The notes beneath the pieces were generated by a model, which was not told the origin of the DNA, made no database searches, and saw nothing but the letters and a program-made list of their open reading frames with translations. 25,346 nt of DNA, taken from contig JBFYZH010000021.1 of the NCBI GenBank assembly GCA_041309605.1, positions 1 to 25,346 of the forward strand, in the 5' to 3' direction. The position numbers and the translations under genes were made by a program. Shown here piece after piece: positions 15,604 through 22,595 of the stretch (positions are counted from its first letter, which is position 1; the number at the start of each line of letters is the position of its first letter). Origin of the DNA: JALOPX01 sp041309605 (GTDB taxonomy: Bacteria > Krumholzibacteriota > Krumholzibacteriia > Krumholzibacteriales > Krumholzibacteriaceae).

Positions 15604-16989
15604 TCAATTACCGTCGCGGTTGCGCCCATCCCGGGGAGGAAGGGAAAGACCGAGTTTTTTCATCCTGCGGAATAGTGTGGTTTTATGAATTCCAAGTTCC
15701 CTCGCCGCCGCCAGGCGGTTGAAGGCGTTCCGTTCGAGGGCTCCGCGGATTACCTGGGCGTCAAGAATGTCGCGGGCGGACCTTATCCCGGCCGGCGCCC
15801 CCGCCGGGACACCGCGCAATGTCAATTCCGCAGGAAGGTGCTCGATCCCGATCTGTCCGTCGACGCAGAGAATGAACGAGCGCTCGATGGCGTTTTCCAG
15901 CTCTCGGATGTTTCCCGGCCAGTCATGGGCCATGAGAAGCGCCATCGCTTCGGTCGTAATCCCCCGCAACTTTTTCCGCTGCAGGCTGTTGAACCGCGCG
16001 ATGAACTGATCGGACAGCAGCGGGATATCCTCCTTGCGCCGTCGAAGCGGTGGAAGCTCGACGCGCACCACGTTTACGCGATAGTAGAGATCCTCCCGAA
16101 ACAACCCTTTGCGCACTTGCCCGGCGAGATCCCTGTTTGTGGCGACGATCACCCGCACATCCGCCGACTCGGAACGGGTCGAACCGAGCGGTTCGTAGGT
16201 GCGCTCCTGAAGAACGCGGAGCAACCTGACCTGAAGAGCCGGGCTGATCTCGCCGATTTCATCGAGCAGGATCGTCCCTCCGCGGGCCATCGCGAAACGC
16301 CCCGGCTTGTCTTTTTGCGCGCCGGTAAACGCCCCAGCCTTGTATCCGAACAGCTCCGATTCCAACAGCGTGTCGGGCAGGGCTCCACAGTTGACCGCGA
16401 CAAACGTTCCACGGTTGCGGGGGCTGAGCGCATGGATCGTACGCGCCACCAGTTCCTTGCCGGTGCCGGTTTCCCCGAGTACCAGAACGGTGCTGGGGCT
16501 GGAGGCGATGGCGGGCAGGATCTCGAATATACGCTGCATCAGGGGGCTTCTGCTCGTCATGTCGCCTGCCCTGAATTTTCCGCCCTCCAGTTCCTCGCGC
16601 AGGGTTTCGACCTCCGAAAGATCGCGGAATGTTTCGGCGCCGCCGATCACGCGGCCGGCGCCGTCCCGCAGGACCGCCGTGGAAATATTTATAGGGATCC
16701 GGTTTCCTTCCGAGTCGATGATGTATCCCGATTTTCCGATGACCGGTTTCCCTGTTTTGAGGGTCCGGCGAAGGGCGCAGCCCGGGCCGCACATGTTGGA
16801 ACGGAACACATCGGAACAGAGCCTGCCGATCGCATCGCGCCGCGGAACGCCGGTAATCTCCTCAGCCGCCCTGTTGAAGGAAGTGACGCGCCATTCCCTG
16901 TCGACGGTGAATACCCCGTCCGAGATGCTTTCGAGAATAGCTTCCGTCGGTGTATGGACTTTAGACGTTCTGCTTTTCTTGGCACTCAT
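15604..16989 (-). CDS. Sigma-54-dependent activator (PAS-AAA+-Fis)
   Basis: This 461-residue enhancer-binding protein has an N-terminal PAS domain (about 13-125), an AAA+ domain (Walker A GETGTGKE 172-179, the sigma-54 contact loop GAFTGA 219-224, Walker B GGTILLDEIGE 237-247, arginine-finger region FREDLYYRVNV) and a C-terminal Fis-type helix-turn-helix (about 423-445, LAAARELGIHKTTLFRR). The PAS domain holds Cys58, Cys67 and Cys71 (LCSDVFRSNMCGPGCALRR), suggesting a redox or metal sensor. It lies just upstream of, and in line with, a consensus sigma-54 promoter and palindromic sites, so it most likely activates the ORP-like operon, as DVU2106 does in D. vulgaris. Its own promoter region is occupied by an IS3-type remnant; the ribosome site is weak (AGGA at 14 bases). 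Confidence 0.93.
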   Translation of the reverse strand: MSAKKSRTSKVHTPTEAILESISDGVFTVDREWRVTSFNRAAEEITGVPRRDAIGRLCSDVFRSNMCGPGCALRRTLKTGKPVIGKSGYIIDSEGNRIPINISTAVLRDGAGRVIGGAETFRDLSEVETLREELEGGKFRAGDMTSRSPLMQRIFEILPAIASSPSTVLVLGETGTGKELVARTIHALSPRNRGTFVAVNCGALPDTLLESELFGYKAGAFTGAQKDKPGRFAMARGGTILLDEIGEISPALQVRLLRVLQERTYEPLGSTRSESADVRVIVATNRDLAGQVRKGLFREDLYYRVNVVRVELPPLRRRKEDIPLLSDQFIARFNSLQRKKLRGITTEAMALLMAHDWPGNIRELENAIERSFILCVDGQIGIEHLPAELTLRGVPAGAPAGIRSARDILDAQVIRGALERNAFNRLAAARELGIHKTTLFRRMKKLGLSLPPRDGRNRDGN

Positions 16990-17024
16990 TTTTGACTGTC
17001 CAATCCTGACTCAAAGCACCATTC

Positions 17025-17150
17025 TTAAACTCCGGCCGCCGATAATACCGAATGTGGGTCGATCGCCTCCGGCGCCGGCGGCCGATACCCCGCAGTGATT
17101 TGCGGACGAACCTGATTGTACTCTTTTTTCCATCGTTCCACAAGGATCTG
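17025..17150 (-). pseudogene. C-terminal remnant of an IS3-family integrase/transposase
   Basis: The minus strand reads QILVERWKKEYNQVRP and GYRPPAPEAIDPHSV before a TAA stop. This is the characteristic rve-domain tail of IS3-family OrfB (W...YN.VRPH..LGYRPPAPEA). Only about 41 codons remain; the upstream codons are not transposase-like (a GTGCGCCGGG tandem repeat and then the acr3 remnant). The element ends within a few bases of the activator gene start codon. A sequence beginning TGACTGTCCAATCC at 16993 could be its right terminal repeat, but this cannot be confirmed from one end. Confidence 0.7.
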
Positions 17151-17179
17151 TGCGCCGGGTGCTCGTGCGCCGGGAGCCC
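17150..17179. repeat. 15-bp tandem repeat beside the IS remnant
   Basis: GTGCGCCGGGTGCTC is followed directly by GTGCGCCGGGAGCCC (two mismatches). It marks the junction between the transposase tail and the acr3 remnant and probably arose by slippage. Confidence 0.6.
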
Positions 17180-17212
17180 TCGTAATATTATTTCGGCTCC
17201 GGCCTTCAGGCG

Positions 17213-17570
17213 GAAACCCTGGGTTTTTTCGTCCGGGAGCCAATGACGCATCCGCAGGCATATCTTCACCAGCATCAGCATCACCGGCACCTCGATCAAC
17301 ACCCCCATCACCGGCACCTCGATCAGCACACCGACGACGGTCGCAAGCGCAGCTCCCGAGGAGATACCGAACAGCATGGTCGCGGGCGCCAAGGCGACTT
17401 CGAAGTGATTCGACGCTCGGATCATCGCCGATGGCGCGGCGTCCTGGTACGAGAACCTCGGCGGCTTCGAAAACAGTTACCCGATTCAGAAGATCGGGTT
17501 GGTCTTTTGAAAAGGGGAATCGCGATCCAGAAAATGGTGAGCGGGTTGGATATGATCACCTCGCCCCTTG
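17213..17570 (-). pseudogene. Decayed 3' fragment of acr3 (arsenite transporter)
   Basis: About 358 bases match the 3' part of the intact acr3 (about 22602-22929) at high identity and in the same orientation. Conserved peptide pieces include VIISNPLTIFWIAIPLF and ASNHFEVALAPATMLFGIS. It is dead: a two-base loss near 17507-17514 shifts the frame, the Trp and Tyr codons of the FWIGYLL segment have become TGA (17486-17488) and TAA (17477-17479), and a 27-base in-frame tandem duplication (17280-17306 and 17307-17333) repeats GVLIEVPVM. The 5' two thirds of the gene are absent. It lies between arsF and the IS3 remnant. Confidence 0.88.
17280..17333. repeat. 27-bp tandem duplication in the acr3 remnant
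   Basis: Two adjacent 27-base units both encode GVLIEVPVM on the minus strand and differ at two positions. The intact acr3 has one copy, so the duplication arose in the remnant or its ancestor. Confidence 0.85.
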
Positions 17571-17617
17571 GCAGAATTTGTCGGAAGCTCGGTCGACCTG
17601 AAATCGCTCCCGGACAT

Positions 17618-18136
17618 TCACGGGTACGCAAAACCGATTACTTCATCGAAAAGATATTTCGAAAACGATTGTTCGTCGTCAACGAAGTCCCATGTATTCG
17701 GCAGGTTTTTCGAGCGAAGCACCTTGCCATCCTCCACTTCCATCAGAATCAGAGAGGGCGTTTCGATCTGCAATTCCGCGATATACCGGTCGTTTTCAGG
17801 AACGTCGTAATTGACGGCTACCCAATAAATGCCCGCGGCCCCGTTTTTGTCTCCGAATTCGTACGTAACGATATCCCTGGCCATTTTCTCTATTTCAAGA
17901 CATGTCCTGCATCTGGTATTCCCGTGAAAATAAACAGCCAGAATTTTCCTACCCCCGAACACAGAAAGATCGAATACCGATTTGTTGTCCGACACTGCCC
18001 GGCTTGCAGGCTCCGTGATCCGCTCCTGCGTCGGAGAAACGGACTCCTCCTTATTGAAGATCTTTCGCGCCGTCATCGCGGCGCCGGCGAGGAGCAAAAG
18101 CAGCAGAATCGACAGTGCGAATTTTGTTTTCACCAT
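17618..18136 (-). CDS. arsF: ArsF-like thioredoxin-fold protein (nitroaryl-arsenical reductase subunit family)
   Basis: This 172-residue protein has an N-terminal membrane anchor or signal (ALSILLLLLLAGAAM), then a thioredoxin-like domain with YFHGNTRCRTCLEIEKMA (Cys76, Cys79) and the VNYDVPEN and PSLILMEVEDGK segments. This pattern fits the family named after ArsF of Shewanella putrefaciens, where ArsE and ArsF were linked to reduction of nitrophenyl arsenicals and ArsG to efflux. Here it is the last intact gene of the island, 106 bases after the YeeE pair. Substrate is uncertain: it may serve as a general periplasmic thiol-redox partner in arsenic resistance. Confidence 0.8.
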   Translation of the reverse strand: MVKTKFALSILLLLLLAGAAMTARKIFNKEESVSPTQERITEPASRAVSDNKSVFDLSVFGGRKILAVYFHGNTRCRTCLEIEKMARDIVTYEFGDKNGAAGIYWVAVNYDVPENDRYIAELQIETPSLILMEVEDGKVLRSKNLPNTWDFVDDEQSFSKYLFDEVIGFAYP

Positions 18137-18201
18137 GGCTCGTTTCTTTTTTAGAGTCGGGGTCTCCCGGGATTACCCGCCCGATTCAGAGCGGATAGTG
18201 G

Positions 18202-18219
18202 ATGCCCGCGGGCATGCCC
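18202..18219. repeat. Overlapping GC-rich palindromes between yeeE and arsF
   Basis: ATGCCCGCGGGCAT (18202-18215) is a perfect 14-bp palindrome overlapping GGGCATGCCC (18210-18219). It sits in the 106-base gap after the second YeeE gene. It may be a partial terminator or processing hairpin; no T-run follows. Confidence 0.4.
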
Positions 18220-18242
18220 GTGGAACTCTGCCCTTCGGGTTA

Positions 18243-18785
18243 TTAGAACACCCTCCTGCCATCGTCGAATTTCCCGTCGACAAACCGGATTACAAAGGCA
18301 AAGAGCGCCGCGGCCGCGGCGATGACGAGCCAGCGGTTGACCCCGAGAAGGGCAAAGATGTCGCCGTTCAATTCATTCGAAAGCAAGGTCGCCTTTACCG
18401 GCTTGATCGTGATGGCATAGACAAGGATCCCGGCCGACATGCCGAAAAAGGCGAGGATGGCTTCCTTCTTGCCCTCGCCGATCCTCGCGGCCATCGTCCC
18501 CGGGCAATAGCCGAGAATCCCCATCCCCGCTCCGAATATCAACCCGCCGATCGGTTTTCCCCAGTCGAGATTCTTCGGGACGACCTTCAGGAGACCGAGA
18601 TCGCCGAAGAAATGAAAAAGGATCATCGACGAGATCACCGCGGTCAGCATGAATTTAAGGATCTTGAAATCCTTCAGAAGCAGCATTCCCATGACGCGGG
18701 GATACTTTGTGATCCCGGTTCTTGCGAGGATGTATCCGAAGACGAATCCGGCGGCCAGTCCGAACAGAATATTAATCGTTGTCAT
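18243..18785 (-). CDS. Half-size YeeE/YedE sulfur transporter, subunit 2
   Basis: A 180-residue membrane protein with about five helices (NILFGLAAGFVFGYILA, FKILKFMLTAVISSMILF, FGAGMGILGYCPGTMAARI, FFGMSAGILVYAI, LVIAAAAALFAFVI). The GYCPGT motif carries the conserved cysteine of the YeeE/TsuA family, which moves thiosulfate or related sulfur species across the inner membrane. Full-length members are about 350 residues; here two half-size genes share the job. The start at 18785 (GGAGGG site) is preferred to 18821; it overlaps the upstream half by 14 bases, so the halves are probably translated together. Confidence 0.87.
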   Translation of the reverse strand: MTTINILFGLAAGFVFGYILARTGITKYPRVMGMLLLKDFKILKFMLTAVISSMILFHFFGDLGLLKVVPKNLDWGKPIGGLIFGAGMGILGYCPGTMAARIGEGKKEAILAFFGMSAGILVYAITIKPVKATLLSNELNGDIFALLGVNRWLVIAAAAALFAFVIRFVDGKFDDGRRVF

Positions 18786-19326
18786 TGCCGCCCTCCGTTT
18801 TCGGATAAAGAATTCTTGCAACAGCTATCCCGGCCGCGAAGAAACAAAAACCGGCCACGATGCTGCCGAGAGACAGGTGCGCCCAGCCCTGCAGGATGTT
18901 TCCCGTCGTGCAACCAGACGAGAGCGCCGCGCCATATCCGAGCATGATGCTTCCGAAAATAACGAACAGGTACCGTTTCAGGATGCTTTTACCATGGTAC
19001 CTTACCCAGACCGCGGGAATGTTTTCGGCAGACCTCGTCCCCGATAGTCTCGAAGCGGTGTAGCCGCCGAGGACCAGCCCGACGAGTATGAACAATTCAA
19101 TGAAAGCGTCCGGTTTGTCGCCAAATCTTCTTATCACCGGATTGTCCGCCAGCGCGGGGAAGAATGCTCCGATGCGCGCGGCGACGTAACCGAACCCCGC
19201 CGTAATACCGAATGGGTAGTTTCGCCCGGCTATCGAAGCGAAGATAAAATAGGTGGCCACCGACAGCAGAGAAACCGCGATTCCTCCGGCGAGCCAGTGC
19301 CATTCCTTCGAGTTATCGATTCTCAT
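18772..19326 (-). CDS. Half-size YeeE/YedE sulfur transporter, subunit 1
   Basis: A 184-residue membrane protein with several helices (WLAGGIAVSLLSVATYFIFA, FIELFILVGLVLGGYTAS, YLFVIFGSIMLGYGAALSSG, LGSIVAGFCFFAAGIAVARI). The GAALSSGCTTGNILQGWA segment is the cysteine motif of the YeeE/YedE family. With the overlapping next gene it would form a two-part sulfur-compound channel. It follows the ArsG-like gene by 69 bases in the same direction. Placement inside an arsenic island is unusual; it may supply sulfur for thioarsenic chemistry or for thiol pools (inference). Confidence 0.87.
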   Translation of the reverse strand: MRIDNSKEWHWLAGGIAVSLLSVATYFIFASIAGRNYPFGITAGFGYVAARIGAFFPALADNPVIRRFGDKPDAFIELFILVGLVLGGYTASRLSGTRSAENIPAVWVRYHGKSILKRYLFVIFGSIMLGYGAALSSGCTTGNILQGWAHLSLGSIVAGFCFFAAGIAVARILYPKTEGGNDND

Positions 19327-19395
19327 GCAGCCTCCTATTCTATGCCGACCGTTACTTCCGGCATTACGTGGAACCCTCGCTCACATATTCGTCTT

Positions 19396-20103
19396 TCAGT
19401 TGACGCTCCACACAAGATAGACGCCGCCGAGTATGACGAGCACGCCGCAAACCTTTTTGAGAATGACGGCTCCCCTTGAACGCTCGTTCCAGTTGAGATA
19501 CCTCTGCACCATGCTGGTGAATGTCCCAGCGAGCACGATTACGGCACAGTGGCCGATGGCGTAGAAGAGAACGAGCGAGCCGGCGAGAATCGGCCTCGTC
19601 GAAGCGACGCTGAAGGTGATACCGAGCATCGGCGCCATGTATGCGAATGTACAGGGGCCGAGGGCGACCCCGAACAGGAGTCCGATCACGAGAGCGGCGA
19701 GCGCTCCCTTTTTCTTCATCTTAGGCTGGTTCGCGGCGCCGAGAAAGGGAATGGTGATGACCTCGAGCAGATGCAGGCCGATCACGAGAAATATTGCGGC
19801 GACAAAATAGTTCCCCATCTTTCCGACATCCCCCATGAGGCGTCCCATCATCCCGGTAATGGCTCCGATCGCGGCGATCGTCGCGAGAATCCCGAGCGAG
19901 AAGAGCCCCGAGAGGGCGAATGCGCGCTTCTTCGTCACAACCCCCTGGCCGTCGATGAACCCCACGATGAGCGGGATGCTCGAGAGATGGCACGGGCTGA
20001 GGAGAATGCTCAGAACGCCCCAGGCCATCGACGCGCCAAGGGCGACAAGAGGCGCCGCCTGAAGGGCTTCGGTCAATCGATCGAAAAGCGATATCATCGT
20101 CAA
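19396..20103 (-). CDS. arsG: ArsG-like/CcdA-type membrane transporter
   Basis: The 235-residue protein has six or more helices and the CcdA/DsbD fold marks: LLSPCHLSSIPLIVGFI (Cys38) and LLFGVALGPCTFAYMAP (Cys about 151). CcdA proteins pass electrons across the membrane to periplasmic thioredoxins. The PCHLSSIPLIVGFI form is that of the ArsG branch, reported as an aromatic aminobenzylarsenical efflux permease. Both functions are possible here; the overlap (ATGA, four bases) with the upstream lipoprotein thioredoxin gene argues for electron transfer to that protein. The family assignment is from memory of sequence style. Confidence 0.78.
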   Translation of the reverse strand: MTMISLFDRLTEALQAAPLVALGASMAWGVLSILLSPCHLSSIPLIVGFIDGQGVVTKKRAFALSGLFSLGILATIAAIGAITGMMGRLMGDVGKMGNYFVAAIFLVIGLHLLEVITIPFLGAANQPKMKKKGALAALVIGLLFGVALGPCTFAYMAPMLGITFSVASTRPILAGSLVLFYAIGHCAVIVLAGTFTSMVQRYLNWNERSRGAVILKKVCGVLVILGGVYLVWSVN

Positions 20104-20501
20104 ACACCCTTCTGCTTGAGAATCTTTACGAGTTCTTCCTTGGGGAAGTATCCCTCGTGCCTGAAGTACTCCTTGTCGTCCTTGTCGAGAAAGATCTGCG
20201 TCGGGATGAGCCGCACGCCGTATTTCTCACCGTAAGGCTTGCCCTCGGCCGTCCACACGTCGTAAAACACAACCTTGACCCTGCCGGCATACTCCTGCTC
20301 GATCTCCTTCATGATCGGCTGCATCTTTTTGCATGGTATGCATTTTACGGAACCGATCTCGACGAAGGTGACGAGCGGCGCGGCTTCATTCTGTTCCGCC
20401 GATTTATCCTTGTCCGCCGGCGCATTCTTCCCGTCCTGCGAGCACGCGATCCCGAAAAACAGCATCAGTACCAATACTGACAGAGTAACAGTCTTCTTCA
20501 T
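20100..20501 (-). CDS. Lipoprotein thioredoxin
   Basis: A 133-residue protein with an N-terminal lipoprotein signal ending in FFGIAC (Cys20 would be lipidated), then a linker rich in Lys/Glu/Ala, and a thioredoxin fold with the active site KCIPCKKMQP (Cys54, Cys57) and the cis-proline segment RLIPTQIFLD. It would sit on the outer face of a membrane and exchange electrons with the CcdA/ArsG-like protein encoded by the next, overlapping gene. A thiol-based reduction of an arsenical or of a partner enzyme is likely (inference). It follows the small ArsE-like thioredoxin gene by about 26 bases. Confidence 0.88.
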   Translation of the reverse strand: MKKTVTLSVLVLMLFFGIACSQDGKNAPADKDKSAEQNEAAPLVTFVEIGSVKCIPCKKMQPIMKEIEQEYAGRVKVVFYDVWTAEGKPYGEKYGVRLIPTQIFLDKDDKEYFRHEGYFPKEELVKILKQKGV

Positions 20502-20527
20502 CGGTCTCTCCTTTTATACGTCGGGTT

Positions 20528-20761
20528 CTATTTCAGGAACGTTTCGATCTCGGTCGCCGACAAAACCTTTCCCGCGCTCTTGACCTGCCCGTCGACGACG
20601 AGGGCGGGTGTTGTCATCACGCTGAACTTGATGATGTCCTGGATCTTGTCCACCTTTTCGATCTTGGCCTCGATGCCGAGCGCCTTGACGGCCGTTTCCG
20701 TGTTGGCTAACAGCATCTTGCATTTCGGACACCCTGTGCCGAGAATCTGGATTTTCTTCAT
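20528..20761 (-). CDS. Small ArsE-like/TM0996-type thioredoxin
   Basis: The 77-residue cytosolic glutaredoxin-like protein begins MKKIQILGTGCPKCKML with a CxxC active site (Cys11, Cys14) and has a typical TPALVVDGQVKSAGKVLS end. It fits the TM0996/MTH895 small thioredoxin family, to which ArsE of the arsEFG system belongs. The start at 20761 has GGAGG six bases upstream; the longer ATG at 20773 overlaps that site. It sits between the permease and the lipoprotein thioredoxin in the island. The arsE symbol is not assigned because this small family is used in many settings. Confidence 0.88.
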   Translation of the reverse strand: MKKIQILGTGCPKCKMLLANTETAVKALGIEAKIEKVDKIQDIIKFSVMTTPALVVDGQVKSAGKVLSATEIETFLK

Positions 20762-20854
20762 GACATCCTCCATCTAATAATCCACGTCACCGTTGATGGC
20801 GTCGCCGGGTACCGGACTGTCTGTTACTTTACCTTTTGGTTCCCGTCGTCATGC

Positions 20855-22240
20855 TCAAGCACTTCCCATTAACGCTCCGAATATCATGCCGGTGATCGTA
20901 GCCATGATAACGACGAGCGAAATAAACGTGAGCGTTTTCTTCGGACCCAGAATCGAGTTGATAACGAGCATGCTCGGGAGGGAGAGCGCCGGCCCGGCAA
21001 GCAGAAGCGCCAGAGCGGGTCCCTGGCCCATACCGCTGTCCAGCAGGCCTCGCAGAATCGGCACTTCCGTCAAAGTGGCAAAATACATCAGAGCCCCGGT
21101 AATCGACGCGAATAAATTTGTCCACAAGGGCCAGATCGTTTCAAGCCACTGAATATGAAACCCGTCGGGCTTTCCCAATATCTGGAGTAGAGCTTGCGGC
21201 GAGTCTCCCACAAACGCCTGGACCCATTTACTGGGGATGAATCCCGCATCCGTGCTCTCCGGACTCCCGAGGAAGAAACCAGCCGCGAGGACGCCGACGA
21301 AGAGCAGCGGCAGAATCAGCTTTGCGAAACCCCACGTCTGCCCCCGCCACTCATTCGTCTCCGCGCCACCGAAGAAGGTCAGCACGGCAAGCCCGGCTGC
21401 CCCGGCTGCGAAGGCCGCAACCGGGTACTGCGGGATCGCAAACCCGATTGCAACGGCCGGAATCGCGGCTAGTCCGATATATGAGAATCTGATCCTGAAA
21501 AACCGCCATAAACAAAGTCCCAGCATGATCCCGAATGCGGTTGTAATCTTCCATTTGGCCGCGAAAACCGCGTACCAGAATCCCGCGTCCTGTAGCGGCT
21601 TCGCCCAGTTCGCGAAAACCAGAATCCCGACCATCGCGAGAAAATATATCCCTACATGCCACAAAGACCGCGTCCGGCCGTCATCCTCGCCCAGGTAGAT
21701 TTCTTCGACCGATGCCGCCTTGGCTCTTTCTTCCTTCAGGAAAATAAGATGCATGAGAAGACCGATGATCACGCTGAATGCAACCGCGCCTACAGCGCGC
21801 GCCAGGCCGAGCTGCCAGCCAAGAAGTCGCGCCGTCAATGCTATGGCCAGGATATTGATCGCAGGTCCGGAGTAGAGAAAAGCGATCGCCGGTCCAAGCC
21901 CCGCCCCCCGCATATAGATGCTCCCGAACAAAGGCAGCACCGTGCATGAGCATACCGCCAGGATTGTGCCCGACACCGAGGCGACACCATAGGAAAGCGC
22001 CTTGTTCGCCCTTGCTCCGAAATACTTCATCACCGCTTTCTGGCTGACAAAAACGCCGATGGCCCCGGCAATGAAAAAAGCGGGCACAAGACAGAGAAGA
22101 ACATGCTCCCTGGCATACCAGCGAATAAGCCGCAACGCCTCGTTGACGGCACCCTGAAATCGCGGAAGGTCCACGGGCAGGTTGTAGAGCGCGAAGAAGA
22201 CCACCATCATCCAAAACAGGATTTTAATCTCTTTTTTCAC
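20855..22240 (-). CDS. DUF318/ArsP-type permease
   Basis: A membrane protein of about 461 residues with ten or so helices in two halves. The first half has TILAVCSCTVLPLFGSIY then YSGPAINILAI; the second has TEVPILRGLLDSGMGQGPALALLLAGPALSLPSMLVI. These match the permease family (DUF318) that includes ArsP, an exporter of trivalent organoarsenicals; the paired cysteines of VCSC are typical of it. The start is uncertain: GTG 22240 (VKKEIKIL, GGAAGGCGG site) or ATG 22276, which overlaps arsR by 53 bases. It follows arsR, so it is expressed from the arsR promoter. Confidence 0.85.
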   Translation of the reverse strand: MKKEIKILFWMMVVFFALYNLPVDLPRFQGAVNEALRLIRWYAREHVLLCLVPAFFIAGAIGVFVSQKAVMKYFGARANKALSYGVASVSGTILAVCSCTVLPLFGSIYMRGAGLGPAIAFLYSGPAINILAIALTARLLGWQLGLARAVGAVAFSVIIGLLMHLIFLKEERAKAASVEEIYLGEDDGRTRSLWHVGIYFLAMVGILVFANWAKPLQDAGFWYAVFAAKWKITTAFGIMLGLCLWRFFRIRFSYIGLAAIPAVAIGFAIPQYPVAAFAAGAAGLAVLTFFGGAETNEWRGQTWGFAKLILPLLFVGVLAAGFFLGSPESTDAGFIPSKWVQAFVGDSPQALLQILGKPDGFHIQWLETIWPLWTNLFASITGALMYFATLTEVPILRGLLDSGMGQGPALALLLAGPALSLPSMLVINSILGPKKTLTFISLVVIMATITGMIFGALMGSA

Positions 22241-22559
22241 GCTTACCGCCTTCCAGGACTCTCTTCCGTCGCTCAAGTTCCGTCCTCAAAACCTGCATGG
22301 AACAGTCTACCGCCTGGAGAATACATGGACTTGCCAAATGATGAATAACCTTCGTCCCTTCCTTGCGTTCGCTTACAATTCCGACTTCCTTGAGCTGCGC
22401 CAGGTGTCGCGAAAGGGTCGATTGGTCGACGTTCACCAATTTGTTGAGCTCGTTCACGCACAGGTCTCCACGGCTCAACGCGTCCACCAGTAGAAAGCGA
22501 ATGGGATGCGCCAGCGCCTTCATGATGTCAGCCCTTGCCTTTGCCTCTTCATATTTCAT
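22224..22559 (-). CDS. arsR: ArsR-family arsenic-responsive repressor
   Basis: A 111-residue winged-helix repressor (ADIMKALAHPIRFLLVDALS, then the recognition helix STLSRHLAQLKEVGIVSERKEG). Cysteines at 34 (GDLCVNEL, position of the classical site) and at 79 and 86 (SPCILQAVDCS) could bind As(III) or Sb(III); the classical ELCVCDL pair is reduced to one cysteine, so the C-terminal pair probably matters more. The start 22559 has no Shine-Dalgarno sequence and lies only about seven bases past a -10 box, so the transcript is probably leaderless. It begins 32 bases after acr3, and its own promoter overlaps the acr3 stop. Confidence 0.92.
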   Translation of the reverse strand: MKYEEAKARADIMKALAHPIRFLLVDALSRGDLCVNELNKLVNVDQSTLSRHLAQLKEVGIVSERKEGTKVIHHLASPCILQAVDCSMQVLRTELERRKRVLEGGKREKRD

Positions 22560-22566
22560 GAGGATG

Positions 22567-22595
22567 AATATATGCGCATATTTGCATATTGTCAA
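22567..22595 (-). promoter_or_regulatory. arsR promoter overlapping the acr3 stop codon, with operator
   Basis: On the minus strand TTGACA (22590-22595) and TATATT (22567-22572) are separated by 17 bases, close to the sigma-70 ideal. The TGA of TTGACA is the acr3 stop codon. The spacer holds ATATGCAAATATGCGCATAT with a perfect 12-bp palindrome ATATGCGCATAT (22570-22581), matching the AT-rich inverted repeats bound by ArsR/SmtB proteins. Transcription should start at about 22560, at or one base before the arsR ATG (22559). Confidence 0.8.

Noticed and set aside
17240..17335. CRISPR-like short repeats (CATCACCGGCACCTCGATCA units)
   Set aside because: There are only two adjacent units with no spacers and they lie in acr3-derived coding sequence; a simple 27-bp duplication explains them.
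16961..17425. A 154-residue minus-strand protein
   Set aside because: It is a chance join of the acr3 remnant and non-coding sequence running past the transposase tail in another frame; not a gene.
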